From contig NZ_LMSC01000007.1 in assembly GCF_001428025.1 (NCBI RefSeq), forward strand, positions 382,523 to 441,115: DNA of 58,593 nucleotides. The letters run 5' to 3'. Of the stretch, positions 28,007-37,425 are shown in pieces. Position 1 is the stretch's first letter, and each line of letters starts with the position of its first letter. The translations under genes were made by a program, and so were the position numbers. Source of the stretch: Phycicoccus sp. Soil748. Lineage in GTDB: Bacteria > Actinomycetota > Actinomycetes > Actinomycetales > Dermatophilaceae. Below the pieces are notes generated by a model that was given only the letters and a program-made list of their open reading frames with translations, searched no databases and was not told where the DNA came from.

Positions 28007-28978
28007 ATGGTCACGGGCCCGCGCACGCTGGCACAGGTGTCGGAGGGGGCCCTGCTGGCCGAGATCTTCCCGTACTTCGCCGCCCACGACGGCCTGCTCA
28101 TCGGGCCGGGCGACGACGCTGCCGTCATCGCGACGAGCGGCTCGGTGGTGGCCACCACCGACGCGATGGTGCGCGGCCGGGACTGGGTCGACGAGTGGTC
28201 CACGGCCGCCGACGTGGCCAGCAAGGCGTTCACGCAGAACGTCGCGGACGTCGCCGCCATGGGGGCCGTCCCGACCTCGCTGCTCGTGACGCTCGTGGCC
28301 GACCCGCAGACGCCCGTGCAGTGGGCCGTCGACTTCGCCCGCACGCTGGGGCGGCTGGCGCAGCAGTCGTCGGTCGCGGTGGCCGGGGGAGACCTGTCGT
28401 CCGCACCCACCGGCACGCTGATGATCTCGATCGCTGCGCTGGGCGACCTGGGCGGCCGGGCGCCGGTGCTGCGCAGCGGAGCCCGGCCCGGCGACACGAT
28501 CGCGGTCTGTGGCACCCTCGGCCGCTCTGCCGCTGGTCTTGCCCTGCTACAGGCCGATGCGGCAGCGCTCACCGAGGCTGACGGGGTGGGCGCCGAGTGC
28601 GTGGCCCACCACCTGCGGCCGACCGCTCCCGTGGAGGCGGGCCCGCGCGCCGCGACCGCCGGAGCCACGGCGATGCTCGACCTGTCCGACGGGCTGCTGC
28701 GCGACGGCGACCGCATCGCCCGGGCCAGCGGGGTACGGCTCGCGCTGGACTCGGCGCTGCTGCGGCCGGACACCGAGGTCCTCGAGCCGGTCGTCGGAGG
28801 CGCGGAGCCGGCGCTCGAGTGCGTGCTGGCGGGTGGGGAGGAGCACAGCCTGCTCGCGACGTTCGCCGGTGAGCTGCCTACCGGGTGGCGGCCGCTGGGC
28901 CGTGTCGACAAGGGGGAGGGCGTCACCCTCGACGGCGTGCCCCAGGCACCGCGCGGCTGGGACCACTTCGCCGGCTGA
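28007..28978 (+). CDS. thiL: thiamine-monophosphate kinase
   Basis: 323 aa, AIR-synthase/PurM fold. It phosphorylates thiamine phosphate to the diphosphate cofactor. IGPGDDAAVI carries metal-binding aspartates near residue 35. Further motifs are AMGAVPTSLLVTL, GGDLSSAPTG, MLDLSDGLLRDG and a Gly-rich GGEEHSLLATF segment. GGAGG lies 8 nt before the ATG. No TPP riboswitch was recognised upstream, consistent with its role on salvage rather than synthesis. Confidence 0.93.
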   Translation: MVTGPRTLAQVSEGALLAEIFPYFAAHDGLLIGPGDDAAVIATSGSVVATTDAMVRGRDWVDEWSTAADVASKAFTQNVADVAAMGAVPTSLLVTLVADPQTPVQWAVDFARTLGRLAQQSSVAVAGGDLSSAPTGTLMISIAALGDLGGRAPVLRSGARPGDTIAVCGTLGRSAAGLALLQADAAALTEADGVGAECVAHHLRPTAPVEAGPRAATAGATAMLDLSDGLLRDGDRIARASGVRLALDSALLRPDTEVLEPVVGGAEPALECVLAGGEEHSLLATFAGELPTGWRPLGRVDKGEGVTLDGVPQAPRGWDHFAG

Positions 28979-28987
28979 CGCGCAAAG

Positions 28988-29080
28988 CCCGCCCTCTGCC
29001 CCCCGCCCCCCTTCGCATTTGGGGGCAGCAGGGTGAACCACTGCTCACCCTCATGCCCCCAAATGTCAGGAGAGGGCGGG
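28988..29080. terminator. long compound hairpin between thiL and rpmB
   Basis: Three nested pairings: CCCGCCCTCT (28988-28997) with AGAGGGCGGG (29071-29080), CATTTGGGGGCA (29016-29027) with TGCCCCCAAATG (29054-29065), and AGGGTGA (29030-29036) with TCACCCT (29045-29051). thiL and rpmB converge here. Confidence 0.65.
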
Positions 29081-29152
29081 GAGGGGAGGGACGGGGAGAG
29101 GGCGGGGAGGGGACTGGGTATGGCGCGGCGTCGGCGCCGTACCTGGGAACGA

Positions 29153-29188
29153 CGAAGCCGACCGTCCCGCGAGGGGAGGTCGGCTTCG
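29153..29188 (-). terminator. rpmB terminator
   Basis: CGAAGCCGACC (29153-29163) pairs perfectly with GGTCGGCTTCG (29178-29188) around a 14-nt loop, 21 nt beyond the rpmB stop on the reverse strand. Confidence 0.75.
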
Positions 29189-29209
29189 GTCAGTGCCGGT
29201 GGGGCAGGG

Positions 29210-29404
29210 TCAGCGCTTGACCTTGCCGGCCTTGAGGCACGAGGTGCAGACGTTGAGACGCTTCGGGGTCACACCTGCGTCGCCCACCAGCGCCTTGACG
29301 CGCTGGATGTTGGGGTTCCAACGACGCTTGGTGCGGCGGTGCGAGTGCGAGATGTTGTGACCGAAGCTCGGTCCCTTGCCGCAGACGTCGCAGTTGGCAG
29401 CCAC
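29210..29404 (-). CDS. rpmB: ribosomal protein L28, zinc-binding form
   Basis: 64 aa 50S subunit protein. CDVC (C5, C8) and CTSC (C53, C56) make the four-cysteine zinc site of the C+ form. [14 protein letters not shown] is the RNA-binding core. The GTG start follows AGGAG at 7 nt. A cysteine-free paralogue, if the genome has one, would normally be under Zur control. It stands alone and diverges from the DAK2 gene. Confidence 0.95.
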   Translation of the reverse strand: MAANCDVCGKGPSFGHNISHSHRRTKRRWNPNIQRVKALVGDAGVTPKRLNVCTSCLKAGKVKR

Positions 29405-29571
29405 GGGTGTTCTCCTGAATTCGATGTGACAAGACTTGGATCCCCGCAGTGGTCCGGGCGCGGGCACAGGCCAGCACCAACACGGTCCACGGGAACCGGT
29501 CAAGAGTAGCCGAGGAGGGGTGCTGCGACCAAAACGGGTCCGCTGACGTCGGTGGGCACTAGCCTGCCACC

Positions 29572-31260
29572 GTGCTCGAAGCCCTCTCCGCCGTGGATGC
29601 GCGGCGGTGGGCCGTGCTCACCCGGGCGGCGTTCGCCGCGCGCAGGGCGGAGATCGACGCGCTCAACGTCTTCCCCGTGCCCGACGGCGACACCGGCACC
29701 AACCTCTACCTCACCCTCGACGCCGCGCTCGACTCCGTCCGGACCGAGCACGAGGCCGCCGGCATCCTCGGCACCGCGACGCTGGAGCAGGAGTGCACGG
29801 CGCTCTCGCGCGCGATGCTGCTGACGGCGCGGGGCAACTCGGGCGTCATCCTCAGCCAGCTCGTCCGGGGGTTCGCCGAGGCGATCGCCGACAGCGGCCT
29901 GCCAGAGGTGGGTGCCGAGGTCGTCGCCGACGGGCTTGCGCGGGCGAGCCGCCGTGCCTACGCGAGCGTCACCCGGCCCGAGGAGGGCACCATCCTGACG
30001 GTGGCGAAGGCTGCCGCCGGCGCCGGTGGGTCCGCCGTGTGCCGGGGCCTGGCCGCCGTGGTGGAGGCGGCCCTCGACGCCGCGACCGACGCGCTGCGTG
30101 CGACCACCGAGCAGCTGCCGGCCCTCACCCGGGCCGGCGTGGTCGACGCCGGCGCCGCCGGGTACCTCCTGCTGCTCGAGGCGCTCGCGCGGGTGGTGCA
30201 CCAGGACGGGGCCCACGTGGGCGAGCGCATGGAGCCGTTTGCCGAGGACCCCTCCATGCGCCGCCGCGAGGGCTGGAGCAGCCACGGTGGGGTCGTCGAG
30301 CCCACCGGGCACCACGGCGGGCCACCCGCCAGCCTGGCCGACGGGACCGACGGCGGGCCCGGGTACGAGGTGATGTACCTGCTGCGCGACAGCGACGAGG
30401 AGCGCGCAGCCACGCTGCGTACGGTGCTCGACGGGCTGGGGGACTCGCTCCTGGTCGTGGGCGGCCCGGACCTGTGGAACGTCCACGTGCACGTGGACGA
30501 CGTCGGCGCCGCCATCGAGGCGGGGCTCGACGCCGGCCGCCCCTACCGCGTCCGCGTGACCCACTTCGCCGACCAGGCGTCGCACCGCCAGCCCTCGAGC
30601 GGGGTCGGGGTCGTCGCCTGCGCCGCGGGCCCGGGCCTGGCCGCGGTGTTCGAGGAGGCCGGCGCGGTCGTGGTCACCAGCGGGCCCGGTCAGCGCGCCT
30701 CGGCCGGCCAGCTGCTCGACGCCATCCGCGCGTGTCACACGCTCTCGGTGATCCTGCTGCCCAACGACCGCGACACCGAGCTCGCGGCCCAGGCCGCGGC
30801 CAGCGCCGCCGAGCAGGACGGCCTCGACGTCCACCTCGTGCGCTCGCGGACCGCGGTGCAGGGACTGGCCGCGTTCGCGGTGTTCGACGCCTCGGCAGGG
30901 GTCGCCCGCAACGCCGCGGAGATGAGCCACGCCGCGGCCGCCACGCGGCACGGGGCCGTCGCGGTCGCGAGCAAGCAGGCCCTCACCAGTGCCGGGCCCT
31001 GCGAGGAGGGGGACGTCCTCGGCGCCGTCGGGGGAGACGTGGTCGTCGTGGGCACCGACCTCGCCGAGGTGGCCCTCGAGGTGGTCGCGCGCCTGCTGTC
31101 CAGCGGTGGCGAGCTCGTCACCGTCATCGGCGGCGGGCAGGCGCCCGACGGGCTCGTCGCCGACCTCGGCCAGCGGGTCGAGCGCCACCACCGCGACGTG
31201 ACCGTCACCCTCATCGACGGCGGCCAGCCGCACTATCCCCTCCTGCTGGGAGTCGAGTAG
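29572..31260 (+). CDS. DAK2-domain protein (FakA/YloV-like)
   Basis: 562 aa. The N-terminal DAK2 domain (about residues 1-200) has [13 protein letters not shown], which binds Mg-ATP, and [12 protein letters not shown]. The C-terminal DegV/FakB-like and dihydroxyacetone-kinase-type part contains YEVMYLLR, the HVHVDD segment and [12 protein letters not shown]. Relatives phosphorylate fatty acids bound to FakB. Here a Pro/Gly/His-rich linker (about 225-260) joins the halves. GTG 29572 is 6 nt after TAGCCT (29560-29565), a leaderless arrangement. It is followed after 2 nt by recG. Confidence 0.85.
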   Translation: MLEALSAVDARRWAVLTRAAFAARRAEIDALNVFPVPDGDTGTNLYLTLDAALDSVRTEHEAAGILGTATLEQECTALSRAMLLTARGNSGVILSQLVRGFAEAIADSGLPEVGAEVVADGLARASRRAYASVTRPEEGTILTVAKAAAGAGGSAVCRGLAAVVEAALDAATDALRATTEQLPALTRAGVVDAGAAGYLLLLEALARVVHQDGAHVGERMEPFAEDPSMRRREGWSSHGGVVEPTGHHGGPPASLADGTDGGPGYEVMYLLRDSDEERAATLRTVLDGLGDSLLVVGGPDLWNVHVHVDDVGAAIEAGLDAGRPYRVRVTHFADQASHRQPSSGVGVVACAAGPGLAAVFEEAGAVVVTSGPGQRASAGQLLDAIRACHTLSVILLPNDRDTELAAQAAASAAEQDGLDVHLVRSRTAVQGLAAFAVFDASAGVARNAAEMSHAAAATRHGAVAVASKQALTSAGPCEEGDVLGAVGGDVVVVGTDLAEVALEVVARLLSSGGELVTVIGGGQAPDGLVADLGQRVERHHRDVTVTLIDGGQPHYPLLLGVE

Positions 31261-31262
31261 GC

Positions 31263-33494
31263 GTGGTCGACGAGGGCACCAAGCTCGACAAGCTCCTGGG
31301 GGCGCGCACCGCCGGCACCCTGGCCAAGCACCGCGACCTGCACACCGTGGGCGACCTGCTGGAGTTCTGGCCGCGGCGCTACCTCGAGCACACCTCCGAC
31401 CTGTCCGACCTGCACGTCGGCAAGTACGTCGTCGCCGTGGCGGAGGTGAAGACAGCCGTCACCCGGCGCATGCAGAAGCGTCGCGGGGAGATGCTCAACG
31501 TCACCATCACCGACGGTCGCAACGACGTGGACCTCGCGTTCTTCAAGGCGTGGGGGCACAAGGACGCGCTCGTCCCCGGCGTGCGCGCGGTCTTCGCCGG
31601 TGAGGTCGGGATGTACCGCGGCCGCTGGCAGCTGACCCACCCCGCCTACCAGGTCGTCGAGGGCGGCCTCGGCGCTGCGGCGACCGAGCGCGGGCCGATC
31701 CCCGTCTACCTCCAGGTGAAGGGGCTGCAGAACTGGTCCGTCGCCGAGTGCGTCCGCATCGTCCTCGACCAGCTCGAGGACGTGCCCGAGCCGGTCCCCG
31801 CCACCCTGCGCTCACGACACGGGCTGCCGGGGCGGCTCCAGGCGCTGCGCGGGATCCACGTCCCTGCGGCATACCCCGAGGTGCAGCGGGCCAGGCACCG
31901 CCTGCGCTACGAGGAGGCCCTGGTCTTCCAGGTGCTGCTGGCCCGGCAGCGTGCCCGGCGCGCGGCCGACCGCACGACCGGTCGCACGCCGCGGGAGGGT
32001 GGGCTGCTCGCGGCGTTCGACGCCCGGCTGCCGTTCGAGCTCACGGCCGGGCAGCGCGAGGTCGGCGAGACGCTCGCCCGGGAGATGGCCCAGGACGTGC
32101 CCATGAACCGCCTGCTGCAGGGCGAGGTCGGCTCGGGCAAGACGGTCATCGCGCTGCGGGCCATGCTGGCCGCCGTCGACTCGGGTGGGCAGGCGGCGCT
32201 GCTCGCGCCCACCGAGGTCCTCGCGGCCCAGCACCACCGCTCGATCACCACGATGCTCGGCGACCTCGCGGAGAGCGGGATGCTCGGCGGCAGCGCCATC
32301 GGCACCCGCGTGGCCCTGCTCACCGGCAGCCAGTCCACCGCGGCCCGCCGCGAGAACCTCCTCGCTGCCGCGAGCGGCGACGCGGGAATCGTGATCGGCA
32401 CCCATGCCCTCATCCAGGACAAGGTGCAGTTCCAGGACCTCGCCCTGGTCGTCGTCGACGAGCAGCACCGGTTCGGCGTCGAGCAGCGGGATGCGTTGCG
32501 CGAGAAGGGATCCCAGCCTCCGCACGTGCTGGTCATGACGGCCACGCCGATCCCGCGCACCGTCACCATGACCGTGTTCGGCGACATGGAGACGTCGACC
32601 CTCTCCGAGCTGCCACGGGGCCGCTCGCCGATCACCACCCACGTCGTGCCGGCCGAGCGCGCCGCCTGGGTGCAGCGCACCTGGGAGCGCGTCGCGGAGG
32701 AGGTGCGCGCCGGCCGCCAGGCGTACGTCGTGTGCCCCCGGATCGGCGACGACGGCACGGGCTCTGCGGGCAGCGCCGTGTCGGCCGACGACGAGGAGGT
32801 CGCCGCCGTGGTGGCCCCCTCCGACGACGACGAGACAGCCCCGGCCGCCGCGCCCAAGGAGCTCGCGAGCGTGTATGCCGTGGAGGCCGTGCTGCGCGAC
32901 AACCCGGCCCTCGCCGGCCTCACCATCGCCGTCCTGCACGGCCGGATGGCCCCGGAGGACAAGGACGCCGTGATGCTGGCGTTCACCCGCGGCGAGGTCG
33001 ACGTCCTGGTGTCGACCACGGTCATCGAGGTCGGGGTCGACGTGCCCAACGCCACCGTCATGGTGGTGGTCGACGCCGACCGCTTCGGGGTCTCCCAGCT
33101 GCACCAGCTCCGTGGCCGTGTCGGGCGTGGGGAGCACGCAGGGCTCTGCCTGCTCATGACGTCGTCCGACGCCGAGTCGTCGGTGGAGCGGCTCGAGGCG
33201 GTCGCCGGCACGAGTGACGGGTTCGAGCTCGCGCGGCTCGACCTCGAGCTGCGGGGGACCGGTGACGTGCTCAGCGGCAGGCAGAGCGGTGGCGGCCGGT
33301 CGGGTCGCGCGATGGGCCGGGGCAGCTTCCGGTTCCTGTCGCTCGTGCGCGACGAGGAGGTCATCCTGCAGGCGCGTGACGACGCGGCCGCCCTGGTGGC
33401 CGCAGACCCCGAGCTCACCGAGCACCCGGTGCTCGCGGCCGCGGTGGACGAGCGCGTGGACGAGGAGCAGGCCGCCTTCCTCGAGCGCGGCTGA
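31263..33494 (+). CDS. recG: ATP-dependent DNA helicase RecG
   Basis: 743 aa. It remodels stalled forks and branched DNA. An N-terminal wedge/OB region, with HLGK-type elements around residues 40-120, precedes the helicase core. Walker A is GEVGSGKTV, the DEAH-type box is VVDEQHRFGVEQR, and TATPIPRT is motif III. Motifs V and VI appear as VSTTVIEVGVDVPNATVMV and QLRGRVGRGEHAGLC. An acidic insertion (about 500-535) is found between motifs IV and V. It starts at GTG 31263, two bases after the DAK2 stop; that gene pair is common in bacteria. Confidence 0.95.
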   Translation: MVDEGTKLDKLLGARTAGTLAKHRDLHTVGDLLEFWPRRYLEHTSDLSDLHVGKYVVAVAEVKTAVTRRMQKRRGEMLNVTITDGRNDVDLAFFKAWGHKDALVPGVRAVFAGEVGMYRGRWQLTHPAYQVVEGGLGAAATERGPIPVYLQVKGLQNWSVAECVRIVLDQLEDVPEPVPATLRSRHGLPGRLQALRGIHVPAAYPEVQRARHRLRYEEALVFQVLLARQRARRAADRTTGRTPREGGLLAAFDARLPFELTAGQREVGETLAREMAQDVPMNRLLQGEVGSGKTVIALRAMLAAVDSGGQAALLAPTEVLAAQHHRSITTMLGDLAESGMLGGSAIGTRVALLTGSQSTAARRENLLAAASGDAGIVIGTHALIQDKVQFQDLALVVVDEQHRFGVEQRDALREKGSQPPHVLVMTATPIPRTVTMTVFGDMETSTLSELPRGRSPITTHVVPAERAAWVQRTWERVAEEVRAGRQAYVVCPRIGDDGTGSAGSAVSADDEEVAAVVAPSDDDETAPAAAPKELASVYAVEAVLRDNPALAGLTIAVLHGRMAPEDKDAVMLAFTRGEVDVLVSTTVIEVGVDVPNATVMVVVDADRFGVSQLHQLRGRVGRGEHAGLCLLMTSSDAESSVERLEAVAGTSDGFELARLDLELRGTGDVLSGRQSGGGRSGRAMGRGSFRFLSLVRDEEVILQARDDAAALVAADPELTEHPVLAAAVDERVDEEQAAFLERG

Positions 33495-33520
33495 CACCGT
33501 CACGGCGCCGAGGTTGCCGA

Positions 33521-33538
33521 CCGGCCTGCGCGGGCCGG
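33521..33538 (+). terminator. recG terminator
   Basis: CCGGCC (33521-33526) and GGCCGG (33533-33538), 6-nt loop, followed by AAAA on the + strand. Short stem, moderate support. Confidence 0.5.
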
Positions 33539-33582
33539 AAAACGTGGCGACCGGCCGCCGCCGCGGTCCTAGGGTGGGCCGC

Positions 33583-34359
33583 ATGCTGCTCGCCCATGAC
33601 GACCAGGGGACGGGTCCCGCCGTCCTGCTGCTGCACTCCGGTGTCACCGACCGCCGCATGTGGGACGCGCTCGTGCCCGCCCTGAGCCACAGCTTCCGGG
33701 TGGTGCGGCCCGACTTCCGCGGCTACGGCGACTCGCCGCTGCCGTCGGGGGAGTACGCCGACGCCGACGACCTCGACGAGCTACTGGACCACCTCGGCAT
33801 CGCCGACGCGGCCGTGGTCGGGTCGTCGTTCGGCGGCCGGGTGGCTCTCGAGCTCGCCACGCTCCACCCCGGTCGGGTGTCGTCGCTGGTCCTGCTGTGC
33901 TCCGCGCTGCGCGGAGTCGAGCCCACCCCGGACGCTGCGGCGTACGGCGAGGAGGAGGACCGCCTGCTCGAGGGCGGCGACGTCGACGGGGCGGTCGCGC
34001 TCAACGTCCGCACCTGGCTGGGCCCGGACGCCGACGACGCGACCCGCGACCGGGTGGCGCAGATGCAGCGGCACGCGTTCGAGGTGCAGCTCGAGGCCGA
34101 CGCGCGTGAGCCGGGCCCGCAGCCGCGGCGGGTCGAGGTCGACCTGTCGGGCATCGCGGTGCCGACCCTGGTGGTCTCGGGGGCCAAGGACCTCGAGCTC
34201 TTCCGTCAGACCGCCGCCGTGATCGCGCAGGAGGTCGCGGGGGCCGAGGCGGTCGAGCTCGGCTGGGCCGGCCACCTCCCGTCGTTGGAGCGGCCGGACG
34301 CCGTGCTCGCGCTGCTGCTCGACGTCCTGCGCGACGACCCCGCCGTGCACCAGCCCTGA
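33583..34359 (+). CDS. alpha/beta-hydrolase-fold protein
   Basis: 258 aa. LLLHSG supplies the oxyanion-hole region, VVGSSFGGRVALELA the nucleophile elbow with its serine, VSGAKDLELF the acid, and GWAGHLPSLERP the catalytic histidine. These are typical of hydrolases acting on small esters or lactones, but the substrate is unknown. ATG 33583 comes 7 nt after TAGGGT (33570-33575), so it is probably a leaderless single-gene transcript. Confidence 0.85.
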   Translation: MLLAHDDQGTGPAVLLLHSGVTDRRMWDALVPALSHSFRVVRPDFRGYGDSPLPSGEYADADDLDELLDHLGIADAAVVGSSFGGRVALELATLHPGRVSSLVLLCSALRGVEPTPDAAAYGEEEDRLLEGGDVDGAVALNVRTWLGPDADDATRDRVAQMQRHAFEVQLEADAREPGPQPRRVEVDLSGIAVPTLVVSGAKDLELFRQTAAVIAQEVAGAEAVELGWAGHLPSLERPDAVLALLLDVLRDDPAVHQP

Positions 34360-34432
34360 CCCCACTCGCACGGGTGCCGGCCGCGCCCGGGACGCGCACC
34401 GTCCAGCCCCTCCGCGCTGCTACGTTGCCGCG

Positions 34433-35008
34433 GTGACGCGGATCATCAGTGGACGAGCCGGCGGGCTGCGGCTGGCGACACCGCCGGGTGCGGGCACGCG
34501 CCCGACCAGCGACCGCGTCCGCGAGGCCCTGTTCTCGCGGCTCGAGCACCTCGAGGTGCTTGCCGGCGTCCGGGTGCTCGACCTCTACGCCGGTTCCGGC
34601 GCCCTGGGGCTCGAGGCGCTCAGCCGTGGCGCCACAGACGTCCTGCTCGTCGAGGCCGACCAGGCAGCGGCGAAGGTGACCGAGGCGAACGTCCGCGCCC
34701 TCGACCTGCCCGGGGCCGTCGTCCGCCGTGCTCCGGTCGCCAAGGTGCTCGCCACGGCCCCGGCGGCGCCGTACGGGCTGGTGTTCAGCGACCCTCCCTA
34801 CGCGCTGTCGGAGGACGACCTCGCCGGTGACCTCGCACTGCTCGCCGAGCACCGTTGGCTGACCCCGGACGCGCTCGTGGTCGTGGAGCGGTCGTCGCGC
34901 TCGCCGGAGCCGCGCTGGCCGGCGGCGTGGGAGTGCGAGGGGGAGCGGCGTTACGGCGAGACGCGCATCTGGTTCGCTGGGCCGCAGGTCCCGGAGGAGA
35001 CGGCCTGA
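34433..35008 (+). CDS. rsmD: 16S rRNA m2G966 methyltransferase
   Basis: 191 aa SAM-dependent Rossmann methyltransferase. RIISGRAGGLRLATPPG and RPTSDRVREALFSRL are RsmD signatures. LDLYAGSGALGLEALSRGA binds SAM and SDPPYA is the catalytic DPPY motif. GTG 34433 follows TACGTT (34421-34426) by 6 nt, so it is leaderless. coaD, its usual partner, lies 1.2 kb downstream after two unrelated genes. Confidence 0.93.
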   Translation: MTRIISGRAGGLRLATPPGAGTRPTSDRVREALFSRLEHLEVLAGVRVLDLYAGSGALGLEALSRGATDVLLVEADQAAAKVTEANVRALDLPGAVVRRAPVAKVLATAPAAPYGLVFSDPPYALSEDDLAGDLALLAEHRWLTPDALVVVERSSRSPEPRWPAAWECEGERRYGETRIWFAGPQVPEETA

Positions 35009-35054
35009 CGGGCCGACGGCCTTGACCGTCGCCGCAGGAGTCGCTCTGGACGTG

Positions 35055-35090
35055 CGAGGGCCCGGACCACCGTGGTGGTCCGGGCCCTCG
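35055..35090. terminator. bidirectional terminator between rsmD and HesB-like gene
   Basis: A perfect 16-bp stem, CGAGGGCCCGGACCAC (35055-35070) with 35075-35090, and a 4-nt loop, between the two convergent genes. Confidence 0.8.
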
Positions 35091-35145
35091 CCGTGCGGTG
35101 CCCGCGGGCAGACCCTCGTCCGGGTCTCCACACGGGCCGCGGTCG

Positions 35146-35442
35146 TCAGGTCGTCGGCGCCGCCGACGGGATGATGCTGAACTGCACCGCCCCTGCCTGG
35201 TCCACGCTGGCGTCGAGCACCTGGTCGCTGAGGGCGACGGCGGCGGTCTCGTCGAGGAAGACCTTCGCGCCGTCGTGCTCGACGACGGCGTCTCCCGGCT
35301 GGGCCTCCCCGGCCGTGGCGACGGTGAGGGCACCCGCGGACGGGTCCTCCTGGCTGAAGCGCAGACCGGCGTCGTCACCGGGCTCGGTCTGGTCGACCAG
35401 GGTCTTGACGATCGTGCTGGCGTTCTCGGTGAGGGTGAGCAT
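35146..35442 (-). CDS. HesB/IscA-like protein lacking cysteines
   Basis: 98 aa. LTENASTIVKTLVDQ, AGLRFSQ and the KVFLDETAA segment follow the HesB/IscA fold. The three cluster-binding cysteines of A-type Fe-S carriers are absent, and there is no Cys at all. It therefore cannot bind an Fe-S cluster in the usual way. Such cysteine-less members occur in Actinobacteria with unknown role. ATG 35442 is preceded by a purine-rich AGAGAG. It diverges from the hemerythrin gene. Confidence 0.75.
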   Translation of the reverse strand: MLTLTENASTIVKTLVDQTEPGDDAGLRFSQEDPSAGALTVATAGEAQPGDAVVEHDGAKVFLDETAAVALSDQVLDASVDQAGAVQFSIIPSAAPTT

Positions 35443-35586
35443 TGCTCTCTCTTCCCTAGAGGTCAGGACCCCTCCACCGTCACGCAGCCTGCCGGGACGA
35501 CGCAAACCGGGCGTCCGGTGGGTGGGACCTGGTCGCGCGCCGCCCCCGGAAGTGTGCAGACACCGCAGGTGAGAGAGGGTGTCGCC

Positions 35587-36138
35587 ATGACGGACTACGA
35601 GATCCCCCGCCCCACCTCCGGTGACGTCGTCGAGCTCATCCTCGAGGACCACCGCCTGTTCGAGTCCCTCCTGCGCGACCTGCGCGACGCCACCGCCGAC
35701 CGCGAGGCCGCCCGCGCAGCGCTGTCCGCCGTGCTCATCGCCCACGGCGAGGCCGAGGAGTCGAAGGTCTACCCGAACCTCGAGCGCAAGGACGCCATCA
35801 CCGAGCACGAGGCCGAGCACGGCGAGGAGGAGCACGCCGAGGGCAACGAGGCCCTGCTCGCGCTGCTGGAGTGCAAGGGGACCGACACCCAGAAGTTCGA
35901 CGACGCCGTCGAGGACCTGGCGACGGCGCTCAACCACCACATCGGCGAGGAGGAGCAGACCATCCTCAACCCCGCCCGCACCGACGTCTCGGACGAGGTC
36001 CGCGCCGACCTCGGCGAGAAGTGGGCGACCGAGCGCAACCGTCTCCTCGACGCGGATGCCGGCTCGATCGACAACGTCCGCTCCATCGTCGCCAAGGCCC
36101 ACAAGGAGGGCCTGCTGCCGGCTGACGACGACGAGTGA
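35587..36138 (+). CDS. hemerythrin-domain protein
   Basis: 183 aa, all-helical. Iron-ligand candidates are in ILEDHRLFESLL, AHGEAEESKVYP, EAEHGEEEHAEG and ALNHHIGEEEQTI. This HxxxE/HHxxEE pattern fits a di-iron hemerythrin domain for O2 or NO sensing or handling. The last 50 residues are a charged helix. The start is ATG 35587, with GAGAGAGGG before it. Divergence from the HesB-like gene may reflect shared iron or redox control, though no operator is evident. Confidence 0.85.
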   Translation: MTDYEIPRPTSGDVVELILEDHRLFESLLRDLRDATADREAARAALSAVLIAHGEAEESKVYPNLERKDAITEHEAEHGEEEHAEGNEALLALLECKGTDTQKFDDAVEDLATALNHHIGEEEQTILNPARTDVSDEVRADLGEKWATERNRLLDADAGSIDNVRSIVAKAHKEGLLPADDDE

Positions 36139-36142
36139 CCCC

Positions 36143-36181
36143 GGCCTGACCTCGCCGTGAGGTCGCGCGCGAGGTCAGGCC
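36143..36181 (+). terminator. terminator after hemerythrin gene
   Basis: GGCCTGACCTCG (36143-36154) pairs perfectly with CGAGGTCAGGCC (36170-36181) around a 15-nt loop. Confidence 0.7.
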
Positions 36182-36224
36182 TGAGGTGAGGGAGCCGGGG
36201 CTGCGCCGCTGCTAGCGTGCCGCT

Positions 36225-36710
36225 GTGACCAGACGGTGTGTGTGCCCCGGCTCCTACGACCCGGTGACGCTCGGTCACGTCGACGCCATCCGGCGCGCGG
36301 CCTCGCTCTTCGACGAGGTGGTCGTGGCCGTCCTGCACAACCCGGCCAAGCAGGGGGTCTTCACCCCTGACGAGCGCCGGGCGCTCATCGAGGACGCGCT
36401 CGGTGACCTGCCCGGGGTGAGCGTCGAGGTGTTCGGCGGCCGGCTGCTCGTCGACGTCTGCCGGGAGGTCGGGGCCGACGTGGTCGTCAAGGGCCTGCGC
36501 AGCGACACCGACTTCGCCTACGAGCTCCCCATGGCCCTGATGAACCGGCACCTCACCGGTGTCGAGACGGTGTTCCTGCCTGGTGAGCCCAGCCTCGCCC
36601 ACGTGTCGAGCTCGCTGGTCAAGGAGGTGGCCCGGTACGGCGGTGACGTCAGCGGCCTGGTCACCGACCGGGTGCGCGACGAGCTGGCCGCCCGCCTCAC
36701 CCCGCGCTGA
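36225..36710 (+). CDS. coaD: phosphopantetheine adenylyltransferase
   Basis: 161 aa nucleotidyltransferase making dephospho-CoA from 4'-phosphopantetheine and ATP. GSYDPVTLGHVD holds the (T/H)xGH motif, VVKGLRSDTDFAYE follows, and HVSSSLVKEVA is the C-terminal ISSTxVR equivalent. GTG 36225 is 6 nt after TAGCGT (36213-36218), so the transcript appears leaderless. Length is typical. Confidence 0.95.
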   Translation: MTRRCVCPGSYDPVTLGHVDAIRRAASLFDEVVVAVLHNPAKQGVFTPDERRALIEDALGDLPGVSVEVFGGRLLVDVCREVGADVVVKGLRSDTDFAYELPMALMNRHLTGVETVFLPGEPSLAHVSSSLVKEVARYGGDVSGLVTDRVRDELAARLTPR

Positions 36711-36827
36711 CCGGCACCGACGCCGTACCCCGCGCATTTGGGGAGTGCGCCGCGCTCCGGTAACCTCGTGCGTCGGTCTACGTCCTCGCCCGAGGTACGG
36801 ACCGAACCACTCGACTGCGCTGGAGCC

Positions 36828-37424
36828 ATGGAACACCTCAACCCCCGATCGCCGCTGGTCTTCGACACCACGGACCTCGGTCGGCGACCCGGTTCCATGG
36901 TGCGGGTCCAGCGCACGGTCGAGGCACCTGCCGACTTCGGCACGGAGGTCATCGCGGTGCCGCAGGGCGCCCCGATGGAGATCGAGCTGCGGCTCGAGTC
37001 CGTGGTCGAGGGCGTGCTGGTCACCGGTTCGGTCCACGCCACGGCAACCGGCGCCTGCGTGCGGTGCCTGGACCCGGTCACCCACGAGGTGGACGGGCAC
37101 TTCCAGGAGCTGTTCGCCTACGCCGACCGTGCCGCCCACCACCGCGAGGTGGGGGCGGACGACGACGAGACCGAGGAGCACACCCTCGAGGGCGACCTGT
37201 TCGACCTCGAGCCCGTGCTCCTGGACACGGTGGTGCCAGCACTGCCGTTCCAGCCGGTGTGCCGGGAGGACTGTCCGGGTCTGTGCTCCGAGTGCGGAGC
37301 GCGCCTGGCCGACGATCCCGACCACCAGCACGACGTGATCGACCCCCGGTGGTCCGCGCTCTCCGCGCTGTCCGCCGACGCCAGCACCACCACCCCGAGC
37401 ACCATCGAAGAGAAGAGGAACTGA
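36828..37424 (+). CDS. DUF177 (YceD-like) protein
   Basis: 198 aa. [16 protein letters not shown] and [12 protein letters not shown], with their CxxC pairs, are typical of DUF177/YceD, found next to rpmF in most bacteria and tied to 23S rRNA accumulation or L32 expression in some. An acidic stretch lies in the middle and a Ser/Thr-rich tail at the end. ATG 36828 is chosen from the conserved start; TAACCT about 60 nt upstream may be the promoter -10. It is followed by rpmF after one base. Confidence 0.87.
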   Translation: MEHLNPRSPLVFDTTDLGRRPGSMVRVQRTVEAPADFGTEVIAVPQGAPMEIELRLESVVEGVLVTGSVHATATGACVRCLDPVTHEVDGHFQELFAYADRAAHHREVGADDDETEEHTLEGDLFDLEPVLLDTVVPALPFQPVCREDCPGLCSECGARLADDPDHQHDVIDPRWSALSALSADASTTTPSTIEEKRN

Positions 37425-37425
37425 C

